This document shows, piece after piece, positions 46,329 through 57,700 of a DNA stretch of 64,000 nt. Every line of letters starts with the position of its first letter. The stretch's first letter is position 1. The position numbers and the translations under genes were made by a program. The stretch is from Trachythela sp. YZ-2020 (taxonomy: Eukaryota; Cnidaria; Anthozoa; Malacalcyonacea; Clavulariidae). The DNA lies in assembly GCA_016169945.1 (NCBI GenBank), contig JADLSH010000164.1, forward strand, positions 868,001-932,000, in the 5' to 3' direction. Under the pieces are notes generated by a model. That model worked only from the letters and a program-made list of their open reading frames with translations, was not told the DNA's origin and did not search any database.

Positions 46329-47994
46329 TTGCAGCAGGGATGAATATCATTGGTATTTCAGAAATAGATGGAAAGCCAACAAGATTAGCATACCCCTCTA
46401 ATGCTTCAAGACAAGATTCCGAAGAAAAGCGAAGATATATACGAAAAATTGCTTCCACCATTGTCGATGAATTTGTCTTGGACAAAACAGTGACAGATCA
46501 TACAATAAGTTCTGTACTTCTTCAAGAAGATCAAGCAAAGGCTGAAAGGAATAAACACCTGATGGTCGCTTCATGTGCAGATTCCCAGGATGCAAAAAAA
46601 CATACAAGTAAGCAGAAGTGAATGGAATTGCAATTGTTGTGTAAGGTTTAGTTTAATCATAGTCACTGGTTTAATGACCATGCAAGGGGTGGGTCATGTA
46701 TGGACATGCAACATGTATATCGATTAATCTCTGTCAACAATCGAAAAATATCGATTAATCGTATTGAATAAATTAAATTATGATACTTCAAAAATGTGAC
46801 GTATTCAGCGAGAAAACGTAACTTTTTGCAAACTCAACGCTTGGTTGCAAATGGTAGTATAGACGGTGTGAAATTGTCAAGGCGGCATTTGTGATATCAG
46901 ACATCTCATCGGTTCAATCACTATTTCATCAGTGAATAAGAGTGCCATTTTTTACAGGTTTACTACGTATTTTTACTGCAATGAGAGCGCCGGAATAGAA
47001 AGTTTAGGTAAATATCAATGCTGTGCATGTTTCTTGTCACTGATCAGATTATTGTTAAGAATAATCAATTTGTCCCCTATGGCTAATAATTTTGTGAGAC
47101 AAGTTGCAGTGCATGAAACTACTAGAGTATTAATAATAATTACCCTTCAACTATCAAGATGGACAGTATTTGTGTTGCTGCAAGCTTTGTACAAATAGAA
47201 TTGGGTTGTAACTCTGTGCAATGGTGTAGCAATCCAGGCAACATACGGTATTTTAGCAGCAATTGCAGTGTAATAGCCCATTACTCATTGCTAGTGTTGG
47301 TTTGCTGGGTAAAATTGCCTGGCATTTGGGCATAATAAAATGGCAATTGCACCCTTTATGTTTAGGTCATGCTGAACCGAAGGTTTTTTTATGTTTTTGT
47401 TACCTATAGGCATGATGGCAAATAATAATACATGAGTTAAAGCAACATGGATATGTTCATAACGAAGAACCATCTTCAGCAACTCTTCGACAAGATGATA
47501 TGTATAATTATCAGTGCAATCTGATAGATCATGGTATGCTATACCTAAATTTTACAGATGCAGTTGCTGAAAGGGATGGAGACCGTATCATTCGTTGCTG
47601 GAAATTCCTCCTTCATTTTTTTCTTGATGGCACCAAAAGCACAAAGTATGCCCTTGAAGAATTGTATTTGTTGTTCCAGCAACTATCCCTTCTTTCGCCA
47701 AAACAAGCATACTGTCAAAGATGGAACCGCACCATCAACAACCACAATAAGAAAGGTAAAAATGTTGCACTAGATTTAGACCTGGAACATGATAACAACT
47801 TTCTAAAAGAGGGCATGAGAAAGATGGGCCCTGCTCTTACAGAAAATTCAGTTACTAGGTTGTGTAGGAGTTTGAAAATCTCACATGAAGTAATAGAGAA
47901 TCTTGTGCGTGAGTGTGAAGTGATGAAAAGGTCAGGAACCGATTTCAATGCCAATAACCATAAAGATCTTGTGAAGCTTGTAATCAGGCTTTGA

Positions 47995-49909
47995 TCAACA
48001 CCGAAGGAAGAAGACTTGGTAACTTTATGTACTGTTTACGATCCCATCTTCACCTAACAAAAATGGGTGACTTTTGTAAGTGGATAGATAGGCACAAATA
48101 TGAAATGGTTATTGCTAGAAAAGCATGTTAGCTACTGTTTGCCCAAATAGATCTTCTTTTCTGGGGCCAGTTCTAGGGACGCTGGAACGACGCGAGAGCA
48201 AAAGGGGCAGTGTCTCATCGAAGGACACTTTTAATTAATATATACTAAGTGGCATTTGCAAAACAGGACTTGGACATTGCCATAGTCACATTAGGGTGGT
48301 CTGGGAGTCTTTCCCCAGAAGAGTTTGATATTTTGAAGGTTGATGCCCACATTTCTAGCATTTCTGCAGATGAGAACGAATTATTTATATTATAACAACA
48401 AATATTTACCATAAATCAAAGGGGCATCCTGCCCCTTCTGCCCCCAAGTTCTGGCGTCCCTGGCCAGTTGTACAAAGGCCAGATAGTGCTATCAATCTGA
48501 TAGTAACTTTTCAACCATTGTGTGCCATGTGCCCAGCCAAGCTACAGTATATATTTCCAAGAAACGTGCTATTTCTATTCTATAATTAAACAAAAACTTT
48601 ATTTTCAGGATGCATTGATTATACTGTGTGTGTCTATAAGTACATATTTAATATATATATTGTGGTATGGTATGGTCTACAGTATGTGTATATAAGTTAA
48701 GGAAACATGTTATTAACACTTAACCATGTAGCATATAATTCTGATCAATGCTACATGTTTCTAATAAAAATTGTTGAGTTATTGTAATACATGTAAGATA
48801 CATGCTTGCATTTGTAGCTATCTGCAGTGTGGCCTAGTACTGCATGTAAATACTGTATTAAGTGGTCATCCATAATTATCAACATTTTCACAAGGGTACA
48901 AAGTGTACGCTGGGCGAGGTGGTAATGACCAATGTACGCTTTTAAAAATGTCGATGATTTATCATTTATGCATGGGATATAAGGCTGAGCTTCAACATTT
49001 TAGAGTACGCTCTGGGAGGGGAGGGGAAGGGTTGAAAAAAGCATACGATTTGTATGCTTGTGAAAATGTTGATACTTATGGATGACACCTAAGTAAATAC
49101 TAAATAGCATTATACTTAATAGCAGTAACTACTGACTGAACAAAATAGTTTGAATTGCTATAGTATAAAGTGTTCAAATTAAATAGTAACATATGACAAT
49201 ATTGACCATATTGATTCATTGAATATTCATTAAATATTCATTACCTACATGGATGGTGAATGCATGAGCAGTGTTTACACTACAAATCTAGACCTGGCCT
49301 TGGCCTAAGTTGGCCCACATTGATTGGCATATTAACTAGTCAACAAAAAATGGCCAAAGCTACAGTAGGTCTATGGTTGTACTAGTTATGTAAATTTGCA
49401 TACGTAATAATCTGAATTCTGATTGGCTACACATATAATATGTGCAAATGAGACCATATATGCATATTGCTTGTTATTAAAATGATGAATTAATTGACTA
49501 TATCAACTTGCTAATGTCTTTATGCATGCTATCACCAATCACAATTTCGATTTGCAGTTATATCGATATGTGTAGAGACGACTTGACAGTATCGCATCAT
49601 GCAAAACATGTTTGCTGATAGAGAGAATTTTATTTGCATGACATTTCACATGTATTAAATCATTTGCACATAAAGGGACCGGTTTATACAAAGGCAGGAT
49701 CACTAGCTGCATACAGTGCATGCCGATTGTTTTGATATTCGTAAAATTTGACATTTGACATTTTTGCCAATATCATGAATGTAGAAAAAAATCGCTATCA
49801 GCAGTGAATGGTGCTATCCGGCCTTCGTACTGAACAGGTCACTCGCATGAAACAGAAAACTATTGCAAATGATCAACCATAATTTATATTACAGAATAAA
49901 ACAAGATTA
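47995..49909. other. Gene-free stretch with one MITE
   Basis: No coding block follows the end of the DUF6589 gene. A hairpin element lies at 48862-49088. 48150-48240 and 48440-48480 carry a short inverted GGGGCAG/CTGCCCC-like pair. Nothing else is recognised. Confidence 0.5.
48862..49088. repeat. Hairpin MITE, about 227 bp
   Basis: GTCATCCATAATTATCAACA at the left pairs with TGTTGATACTTATGGATGAC at the right. Internal arms around TTTTCACAAG and CTTGTGAAAA also pair. Confidence 0.75.
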
Positions 49910-50367
49910 CAGTAGAACCTGAGTTTTGCAACCACCCTTGGTTCTCGTAAAAACGGTCGTAAATGACAGGTGGTCGTTAACACAGGTTTGTAAATGACGT
50001 CATCATTTCTCAAAAATTATCAAGCAAGTGTATTAAATGCTAAAACCGTCACGATACTTCGAATGTTCGTTGCAAAGTTACAAAATTCATTTCAAAAGTT
50101 TGTTCCGATGATTTACGATTATTGAACACTTACAATGCTTGTTTATGGTAAATCATCGGAACAAACTTCGAAACGAATTTCGAGAGTAAGAGACAATGCA
50201 TGAGTCATTTGTTGGGAATGTGTTTTTTTGTGAAGTTAGAGCAAAAGACCCCATTTATGAAAACGCAAGAAAGGCTGTATTAAAAGTAAATCTCATGTTG
50301 CGAATCCTGCAAAAAGTTTGGTCGCCGATATATTCTCATGTTTATTTACGTTTACAAATCAGACATT

Positions 50368-50504
50368 CAGGTTTACGAGGTTTTAACCTGAAATCGTGGA
50401 GGTTTTAAAGCAAGCCAATCAACGCCTGCATTATCTCAGTGGCAAACGTTGATTGGTTTGCTTTGAAACCTTGACAATTTCCGGGTAAAACTCTCGTAAA
50501 CCTG
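50368..50504. mobile_element. 137-bp MITE in the left palindrome arm
   Basis: CAGGTTTACGAGGTTTTAAC at the left pairs with GGGTAAAACTCTCGTAAACCTG-type sequence at the right (ends CTCGTAAACCTG). The corresponding place in the right arm (about 58420-58450) lacks it. Confidence 0.7.
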
Positions 50505-51665
50505 AATTTTTTAAGACGTTAAACATAAACCACAGGCATCCCAAGCTCACATTGTTGCTATTTAATTTATTTTTTATTAATAATTTTTTATTATTGCTGT
50601 TTGTATTTTATGGTATATTATGTGTATGTGTTATGTCTGTTATGTTATGTGCCAGAAATGGTATGATGGAATTAAATATATATTTATTATTGATGGTTAG
50701 GGTACTTCATATTAGCAAATTATAGTAGACTTGATAGTCGAATATATATTGTCAAAAAATTGCTAAAATATTGTGTCAAATGTAGAAATAAAGTTACTTA
50801 CTTCTACTACAAGTTGCAATCGACTTTTCGGTGTTGACTTGGTGTGATTTTAAATCCACTTTGAGGGGATGGTATTCTATGTAATATTAAGGAGAAGGCA
50901 GGTAAATATAGCTCCAACGAACTCGCATCGGCTTCACAAATCCTTCTCGCGTCGCATAATAATGCATCGAATCGCCAAAAAAAAAACAGATCCATAAAGC
51001 CCATTACATTTCACATCACATTCATCGTCTTCAGCAAACACAAGAGATTTTTTGTCGGTGAAAATCCATAATGTCGCGTGAACGCGATTCGAATCAACCA
51101 ATAACAATAAAGAGTGTAATTCGAACTCGCGAGCTCTCAACTGAATATCCCCGGGTATCGACAGCCACGGAGCCTGAGATTGTCAGAAAATCGAACAAAT
51201 TATGGATTTTCACCGACAAAAAAACTCTTGTGTTTGCTGAAGACGATGAATGTGATGTAAAATGTAATGGGCTTTATGGATCTGTTGTTTTTTTGGCGAT
51301 TCGATGCATTATTATGCGACGCGAGAAGGATTTGTGAAGCCGATGCGAGTTCGTTGGAGCTATATTTACCTGCCTTCTCCTTAATATTACATAGAATACC
51401 ATCCCCTCAAAGTGGATTTAAAATCACACCAAGTCAACACCGAAAAGTCGATTGCAACTTGTAGTAGAAGTAAGGGACCAGTCATTATTAATGCCGGGTG
51501 GGGGGCCGGAGGATATTTGGAGGGGCCACGAAAAATTTCTGGACATTGAAGGGGGGGCCAGGAAAATATTTTGAGCATGCAAGGGGGGTCACAAAATATA
51601 TAAAGAGGTCTATACATAAAGTATAAAAAAGTAAAGTATGGTAAACAGGTGAACAAAAAAGAGTT

Positions 51666-52678
51666 TTAATCACTTTCCTCTTCATCACTGGTGGAATCTG
51701 GTGAATTATTTGAAGGGTTGTTTACAGTATTTTTGAATGCATCTTGAATAGACATTTGCTGTACAATTCTTTGTTTCTTAATATATGTTTTTGGTATGTT
51801 CAGTTTCTCCATGTTGTTGATTGCCTCTTCTGCTATCTGTATACTTTCACTGGACTCAAAAATATTTTTCTCAATTAACAAAAGTAAGCCTGATTTGTGT
51901 AATTTTGGTTTCAGGGCCAATAACTTTTCAGGTATAAAGTCTGAATTGTTTATTGAAAAACTAAAGTCACCCTTCTCCACTTTTGCTATCATTTCTTGAA
52001 CATCAGCTTCCAAACCAATTATATCTTTGAGAACTTTGCAACAACTTCTCAGTTTCCGACTTTCTTTTCGCTTTGATGACTTTCGCTTATTTTCTTTCAT
52101 TCTTCTTTTTGAGCGAGCGTCATCATGCAAAATGGCTTCATTTTCCAATGCTCTTCTTTTCAAATAGCAGACATTTTGAAAAACATCTCCCTTTGCTTTT
52201 ACCATCCTCACTTCAATTGCTGTTAAATCTGTGATTATGTTCTCCAAAAAGAGCAACTCATTGGCTTTCCAAGGCTTTACATTACTTTCAATATCAAATA
52301 AGTTTGATTTTAGTGTTTTACACTCAACCATGAATGATGCAATCTCCTTCAAAATACCGGACATAAAATCTACCGATCTTTCAGCTGGTTTCATGTCTTT
52401 TGAAGTGAGCTTTGCTTGATTATCAACATACTTTCTAATATTTTGCCAATGTCCATCATTTGACTCAGCAAACTTCAACTCGTATGACCGCATGTTATCC
52501 ATCCTTTGTTTGAGTTTCCAACGTGACTCTCTCTGACCGATAACATATCTCACGAAACTGTCATGCGTAAACAATTCATAAGATGCATTGTACAGTTCAT
52601 GGAGCAATTCATTGAAATACTTGTGTTTCTCCAAGATGGGATATGGTATCAATAACCTTGATGAAACAGAGTTTGGTA
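51666..52678 (-). CDS. Coiled-coil protein of the 6.7-kb transposon, function unknown
   Basis: An open stretch of about 337 codons follows a good acceptor (TTTTGCAG|TACC) at 52679, so this is probably a 3' exon. It begins PNSVSSRLLIPYPILEKHKY and is strongly helical and charged. A basic cluster, RRMKENKRKSSKRKESRK, lies near residue 210 and could be a nuclear signal or nucleic-acid contact. It ends in a Ser/Asp/Glu tail (DSTSDEEESD). The likely upstream exon is not identified: the SAM-domain frame at 53157-53450 ends in a stop before any clear donor. The position inside the transposon, reading toward its left end, makes an accessory role plausible. I do not recognise a family. Confidence 0.6.
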
Positions 52679-53156
52679 CTGCAAAACAAAGACAAATATA
52701 AATCATCCATTAAATATTGTATAAAAAATATTAAAAATCAATATCCCTTCATCACTGATCAGTTGAGGACCTCTTCTTTTTTTCATCCCTGGAATTTTTT
52801 ACACTGTTTGAAAGTATTAATAATTTTCAAATTCAATTCTAAATCCAGATGTTCCAGAAGCCATACCATCAGTATCAAGCATAATATTATGGTCAGTGAA
52901 AATGTTTATTTCCTAATATTGATTTTATGGGGGGGGGATCAATCACATTCCAAGTTAAAATTCCATAATCATATTTTACACTTGTTCTAATTTCAATCCC
53001 ATCCCCACTTTTACATTGTTGCTGTATTATATTTTAAAGTTTCGGTGCACGAAATCTAATTTTCCAATTCATAATTTCACCTGTTGATGATATTAAAAAA
53101 TTCAACAATTTAATACTATTAAAAGTACTACGGTACCTACATGTTTGAGTATTGTT

Positions 53157-53450
53157 TCATTTCCTCTGGGCATCTATATCATCGTGTTCTTCCAGTTTGT
53201 CTTGGACAGAACGGATAGCTAGCAGGGCCTTTAGTCGCTGGAGGTGTCCTTTCTTCTTGATTCCAATATCCTGTGCTAGCGTTTCTTCTAACTGATCTGG
53301 TGTCATTTCCAGCAACTGTTTCATGTCATCATAACCTTCTCTATCGAAGTCAGGCCAGTAATGTAGAAAGTTATTTTCATTCAAAAATGAATAAACATCA
53401 TTTTTCATTCCACTTTCGCCAGAATGAATATCAATATCTTGCTCATCCAT
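53157..53450 (-). CDS. SAM-domain protein of the 6.7-kb transposon
   Basis: The ATG at 53450 starts MDEQDIDIHSGESG, giving about 97 residues. Residues 20-80 form a sterile-alpha-motif fold. The visible blocks are VYSFLNENNFLHYWPDFDRE, MKQLLEMTPDQLEETLAQDI and GIKKKGHLQRLKALLAI, with the usual hydrophobic spacing and the GIKKxGHRxK-like final helix. SAM domains self-associate or bind partners. The gene is transcribed away from the transposase, with start codons 156 bp apart. It could oligomerise transposase or tether it to host chromatin proteins, but that is inference. The frame is intact. Confidence 0.7.
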   Translation of the reverse strand: MDEQDIDIHSGESGMKNDVYSFLNENNFLHYWPDFDREGYDDMKQLLEMTPDQLEETLAQDIGIKKKGHLQRLKALLAIRSVQDKLEEHDDIDAQRK

Positions 53451-53606
53451 ATTTATAATAAATTTAAATTGCAAATCATATATATTTAAAATCTGTTTCA
53501 CGTCGATGCGAACGTGTGAGTCAGCGCAACGTAATCAACGCGGTCCGTATTAAAAGTAGGCATGTACTTCATGTTCGCATGTATTATACCGCATTGGAAA
53601 TTAAAG
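53451..53606. promoter_or_regulatory. Candidate bidirectional promoter of the 6.7-kb transposon
   Basis: This 156-bp gap separates the divergent start codons of the SAM gene (minus) and the transposase gene (plus). It is locally richer in CpG (ACGTCGATGCGAACGTG, CAACGCGG) than its surroundings. There is no clear TATA box in the expected position for either gene. It is inferred from gene layout only. Confidence 0.45.
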
Positions 53607-56600
53607 ATGGCGTCTGGAAATGAAGTTAGAAGCTTTATACGAGATAATTCTGCGAGGAATAACGTCGTTCTTAATTCTTTACAAACATGTAAGCTTAACG
53701 AAAACTTAGATATACTTGAAAATAAGATTGGTAAAGTTTCAGAAGGTTCTCAACACTGGAACCATCTACGAGGGCTTCGTGCCATTCTTGACTGCCTGGT
53801 GGCAAATTTTACATGTAGTGATGGAGCAACACGTATGAAAAGTTACATTGAATTTGATGAAGCCTACCATCTGTTCTTGAGCTATTCCGCCTACGGAAGT
53901 ACTGACATTAAAGACGCTCATCAGAGAAAACAATTCAAAGAAATGCTTTTGCATCCGAAATTTGGTTTGTGTGTTCAAATTGTCACTTTAAAAGAGAAAC
54001 AATTTTTAATATTAAGGTCAGATGATGTTGATCTTGATGACTTTTATCTGCACTTGTCTGATGCTGATACACAAAGTAGCCGATTGGTTTTGGACAGGAA
54101 AATGTCCAGGCATTGTACCAGATACTTGATACAGAATGGGATAAGAAAATATTTCGAGTCATTCTTGGTTCTACAAGGTCAAGGGCTGAACTAGATGCAT
54201 TAGGTTTAGACAGTGATTCCCTTTGTAAGGATAAGCAGTGTGTTTATGGTTACATTGAGCAGTTAGAAGAAATTGAGAAAGAGGCAATAGCTGCTGTTAC
54301 ACAAGAGATTGATATGCGAATAGAAAAGAAAGAAAATCTTCTTAATGTAAAAGAGAAGATGTTGGGCTCGAAAGAGGAGCTATGGTCCAAAACACAAATT
54401 GAAGAGGAAAAAGAAAACATTGAGGACCTAAAAGGTGCAGTTCTTTCTCTCAAAAAGATAAAAGATGAAGGTGAAGCAGTTTCCATTAATAAGAACCGTA
54501 TGTTAAATCGTTGCAAAAAGAACATTATTAAAGATAGAAGGCTGAAGCTACGAAAGCTTGGGAGTGGTCGCAAGCATAGCATGGATGAGATTGACGAGCA
54601 ATTTATAGTTGATAGCATAACAGAAAAAGCAACAGCTCATGGAAGAAGGCATGACTCTGTGATGTACTTAAATCATAGAGTCAAGAAAAAAGATTTCTTA
54701 CGGATTGTCAATTTTAGTCGTAGAAGTCGAGAATTACCACCTATTAAGTCGGCAACAACAGCATATAACAGATCAAGACCAAAGTCCAAAAGATCATTGC
54801 AAGCCATGAAACATTGTGGATTAGGACTATTTTGCTGTAAGAAGCCACCAAAAGCTGAGGACAATTCTGGAATTTTGACACATTTTTGCAGGGCTCAAAA
54901 GAAAAACATAATTCGATCATTATGTGACACAGAGAAATTTCCAAATCAAAATTCCACTATGTACAGGAGCTTTGATGATAAAGCATATCTTTGTCCTGGA
55001 ACAGGCACTGGGATGAGTGGGCAAGATCACAAAAAATCTACCAACCAGATGACCCTACTTTATCAAGAAAGCTTCCCAAGTATGATTTCCCAGAATCCAT
55101 GGTAAACTGCACCCCAGGAACATTTCTATTTATGAATAAATGCGCTCAAATAGTTGATAATGAAGAGTCCATAAAGACTCTTGATCAACAAACTGTTGTA
55201 ATAACAAAACCTAAATATTTTGTTGGAAGCTCGGGCACAGTATGGGCAAGCCACCTAGTGGATATTAAGCACAGAGAACCAAGTTTGTATGAAGCCGAAA
55301 TTCCTGTAGATTGGCAAAGTAAGCCATTTAGATCTGTCATGAGTGCATTGAATGATGACTTGAAGTATTTTACTTACCAATTTGATGAAGATGACCTTCA
55401 GCTTATTACAAATGATCCAAGCTGTCCATTTAGATCCTATGAGTTAAAAAAGTCTCAAATATTTGAAGAAAGAATAGCTGATCATCAAACCAAAATAGAT
55501 GAAATCAGCGAAGACTCCTGTGAAATGGAAATTGCTGCTTTGAAGAGGACTGCATCAAAGCTAAATGTTCTGCATGAACACATCGTAAGATATAGAGAAA
55601 GCCTGGATGATTACACACTTGATGATAACAATTATAGTGCTGAGCTGAAAAACTCAATGAGTGACTGTCTGGAACTGTTGAAAGAAATCAAGCTGCCAAG
55701 GTTAAAGTCCAGGATTGTTGATCTTACAGATGCTGGACCTGGTGTTGGAATCACTAACCATGAAGTCAAATTCCGGGCTGTAGAGGAGACAAGATTCATG
55801 GACTATGACTATTACATGCGCCACCACCTGGCACCAGGTGATAGTAGTCACAATGAAGTGGAGCGAATTCAGAGTTATGTAGGTAAGTTCTTCTCAACCC
55901 ATATACGAACATTTGCAACAAATATGTTGTCAATAAAAACAGTGACATTTTAATATAGTATACACTAGCTACTAGCTAGGTTATAGTGTGAATATTTAAC
56001 ACTCCAATATTTGTGTTTTGGCTGTAATATTTAATGTTTATTTAAATTATTTAATATTTTATTAGGGATGCTGTATGTGACGGAGGTGCTTTAAATTGGG
56101 AATATAAGAAAAGTCTGATTTGCTAGCCAGCTTGGATACATCCACAGTTACCACCCAACAAATTGAGGAGTTAGAACTGGAGAGGATGAAGTTCAATGCC
56201 TTTCAGGTAAAGTATCTTTACAATCAAAAGACTTTCACAAATTGTAAATATGGAACAAACTTGTGTTCAGCATAGGCAGCAGGTTAATAAATACAATAGT
56301 AGTTGTATTAAGTCTTGCAAACCTGTATAAATCACAAATTATATTAGAGAGAACATTGGCATTTCAAGCAAAGCCAAAGCCCTTGATTTTGATGAAGGGC
56401 CTTTGCTCGAAGCGTCAATGTCCTCTCCTATCTGCCCCTGCAGTATCGTACCAGTATGTCAAAATAATGATAACTTTGCTTTTCAGGTAGCCAAAGAAGT
56501 GTCAGACAGGATTGACTGTGCTGTGGCTCCTGATGGTTTTATGAAGAGTTTTGTGAGCAGTTCTGCAGACAAATTATTCTACTGGGACAAGTCTTATCTT

Positions 56601-57700
56601 ACAGACTTCATTGAGAGAAATAAAAACACAACTGTTCCAGGTCATAATTACTTCTCAAAGGTTGAGAGCTATTTAAATAGGCATGTTCGGACAGGGGCGA
56701 AGTTCTTTGAGATTGTGAAGTTTGCATGTAAAGACAATGATGAATCATTGTGTTCAAGCTGCTCTGTAACTTCTTGGGTTGATTCTATTTGCCACCGTAT
56801 ACCAGAACCGATGCCTGATCGTACTTCTAATAAGAGTAAATACTTACATGTCAAAAATACCCCCCATGACATAGATGGATTGCCTCGACCTGTGGATCAA
56901 ATCAATCCAAGGGTGCAGTTGAAGCAGTTGTTTCAGCAAGGAGCATTAAAAAATGATGACCCTTCAACAATAACTAGATTTGCAGAAAAGTACATTATTG
57001 ATGAAAGTACTGTTAAAATTGCCATTGATGACCTGATTTTCAAACACACAACAAAAAGAGGTGCGGAAGAAGGACATTAAACTAAGAAGAGAAACGGAGA
57101 AGAAGCAGGAGTTTGACGATGTTAACTGGTTGGGAAAAATCGAAGATGGAAGCATTAAGAATCTCCTTGTAGAAACACTGAATAAATACTTTCTCAAGTA
57201 CAACATGATGGGATGCTTGAAACTAAAAAAGACAGCAAAAATTGAAGTGATTTCAAGACATGCAAGATCACAAAATTTGCTTGATTTAGGACAGAACATT
57301 GTGGACAATGAAGGTGAAGAGATGAATGAGGGAAATGCTTCAGAGTTATCAGATGATGATATGGATGAGGTTTATAATAGATATAGTTATTACTATTATT
57401 ATATTGGATGTGTCTTGTGCATATCCATACAAACCCAGGCCACCCTCCCTACATCTAGTGCCTAATATTCTCTTCATACTTTTATGTAGATAATTAACTG
57501 CACAGTGGAGGGCACAAGTTCTGAAAGTGAACAAGAGGTCGAAGAAAGCAATGAATCATCTGATGGTGAAGGCCAGGTGGAAAATTTATTTGTTGCAACA
57601 AGAAGTGGCAGAATTGCAGGAAATTGGAGACTTTCTTCTTATATTGGTAAAAAAGCTATTAAACATTTCTATTTTCATGTTGCTGATGAGGTTATTTGTA
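53607..57700 (+). pseudogene. Candidate DDE transposase gene, multi-exon, frameshifted
   Basis: The ATG at 53607 starts MASGNEVRSFIRDN. Blocks in order are a helical N-terminal region, a coiled coil (about 54240-54500), a basic helix with KLRKLGSGRKHSMDEID, and a zinc-like CC..C stretch (GLFCCKKPPKAED). The candidate catalytic acids are YRSFDDKAYLCPG, RIVDLTDAGPGVGITN and APGDSSHNEVERIQSYV. GT-AG introns follow at about 55880-56066, 56207-56487 and near 57370-57490. The final part has a cysteine cluster (CSSCSVTSW), a helical KKDIKLRRETEKKQEFDD region and ATRSGRIAGNWRLSSYIG. Frame breaks near 54110, 55000 and 57060 mean it is probably dead. The family recurs in marine invertebrates by my recollection of the motif pattern; the superfamily is unassigned. 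Confidence 0.6.

Larger units (their letters stand above)
34792..47994 (+). pseudogene. DUF6589-type element gene, multi-exon, split by a retrotransposon
   Basis: Predicted exons: 34792-35237 (CMLCSNY and CKHC zinc pairs, one frameshift near 35045, donor CAG|GTATGC); about 35409-35862 (MKAQAPLLYSVLMIIAIPGS, then LVNSVQLVLMMLIKFNG); about 38208-38793 (CKYVIDDFDIFQRVRTMTEE); 39670-39933 (VVGDQLTIERAVNCLLSL, ERLEGL, ADWHTELKFLS); 40143-40297 (CTKAADDKCTLFPDRKLIN) continuing at 46329-46607 (AGMNIIGISEIDGKPTRLAY, CRFPGCKKTYK); and 47410-47994 (HGMLYLNFTDAVAERDGDR, RCWKFLLHFFLDG). The GDQLT...ERLE...DFHT-like and LYLNF..A..E.DGDR..RCWKF blocks are the DUF6589 signature. A C2H2-like finger is divided by the 46608-47409 intron. 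The DIRS-like element sits inside the fifth exon. Several frameshifts make the gene inactive. The product is presumed a transposase-like protein; its reaction is unknown. Confidence 0.68.

Noticed and set aside
50807..51464. Matching open frames of 65-88 codons on both strands (MGFMDLFFFWRF-type).
   Set aside because: They are mirror images in the two arms of the palindrome and have no domain; they reflect the inverted repeat.
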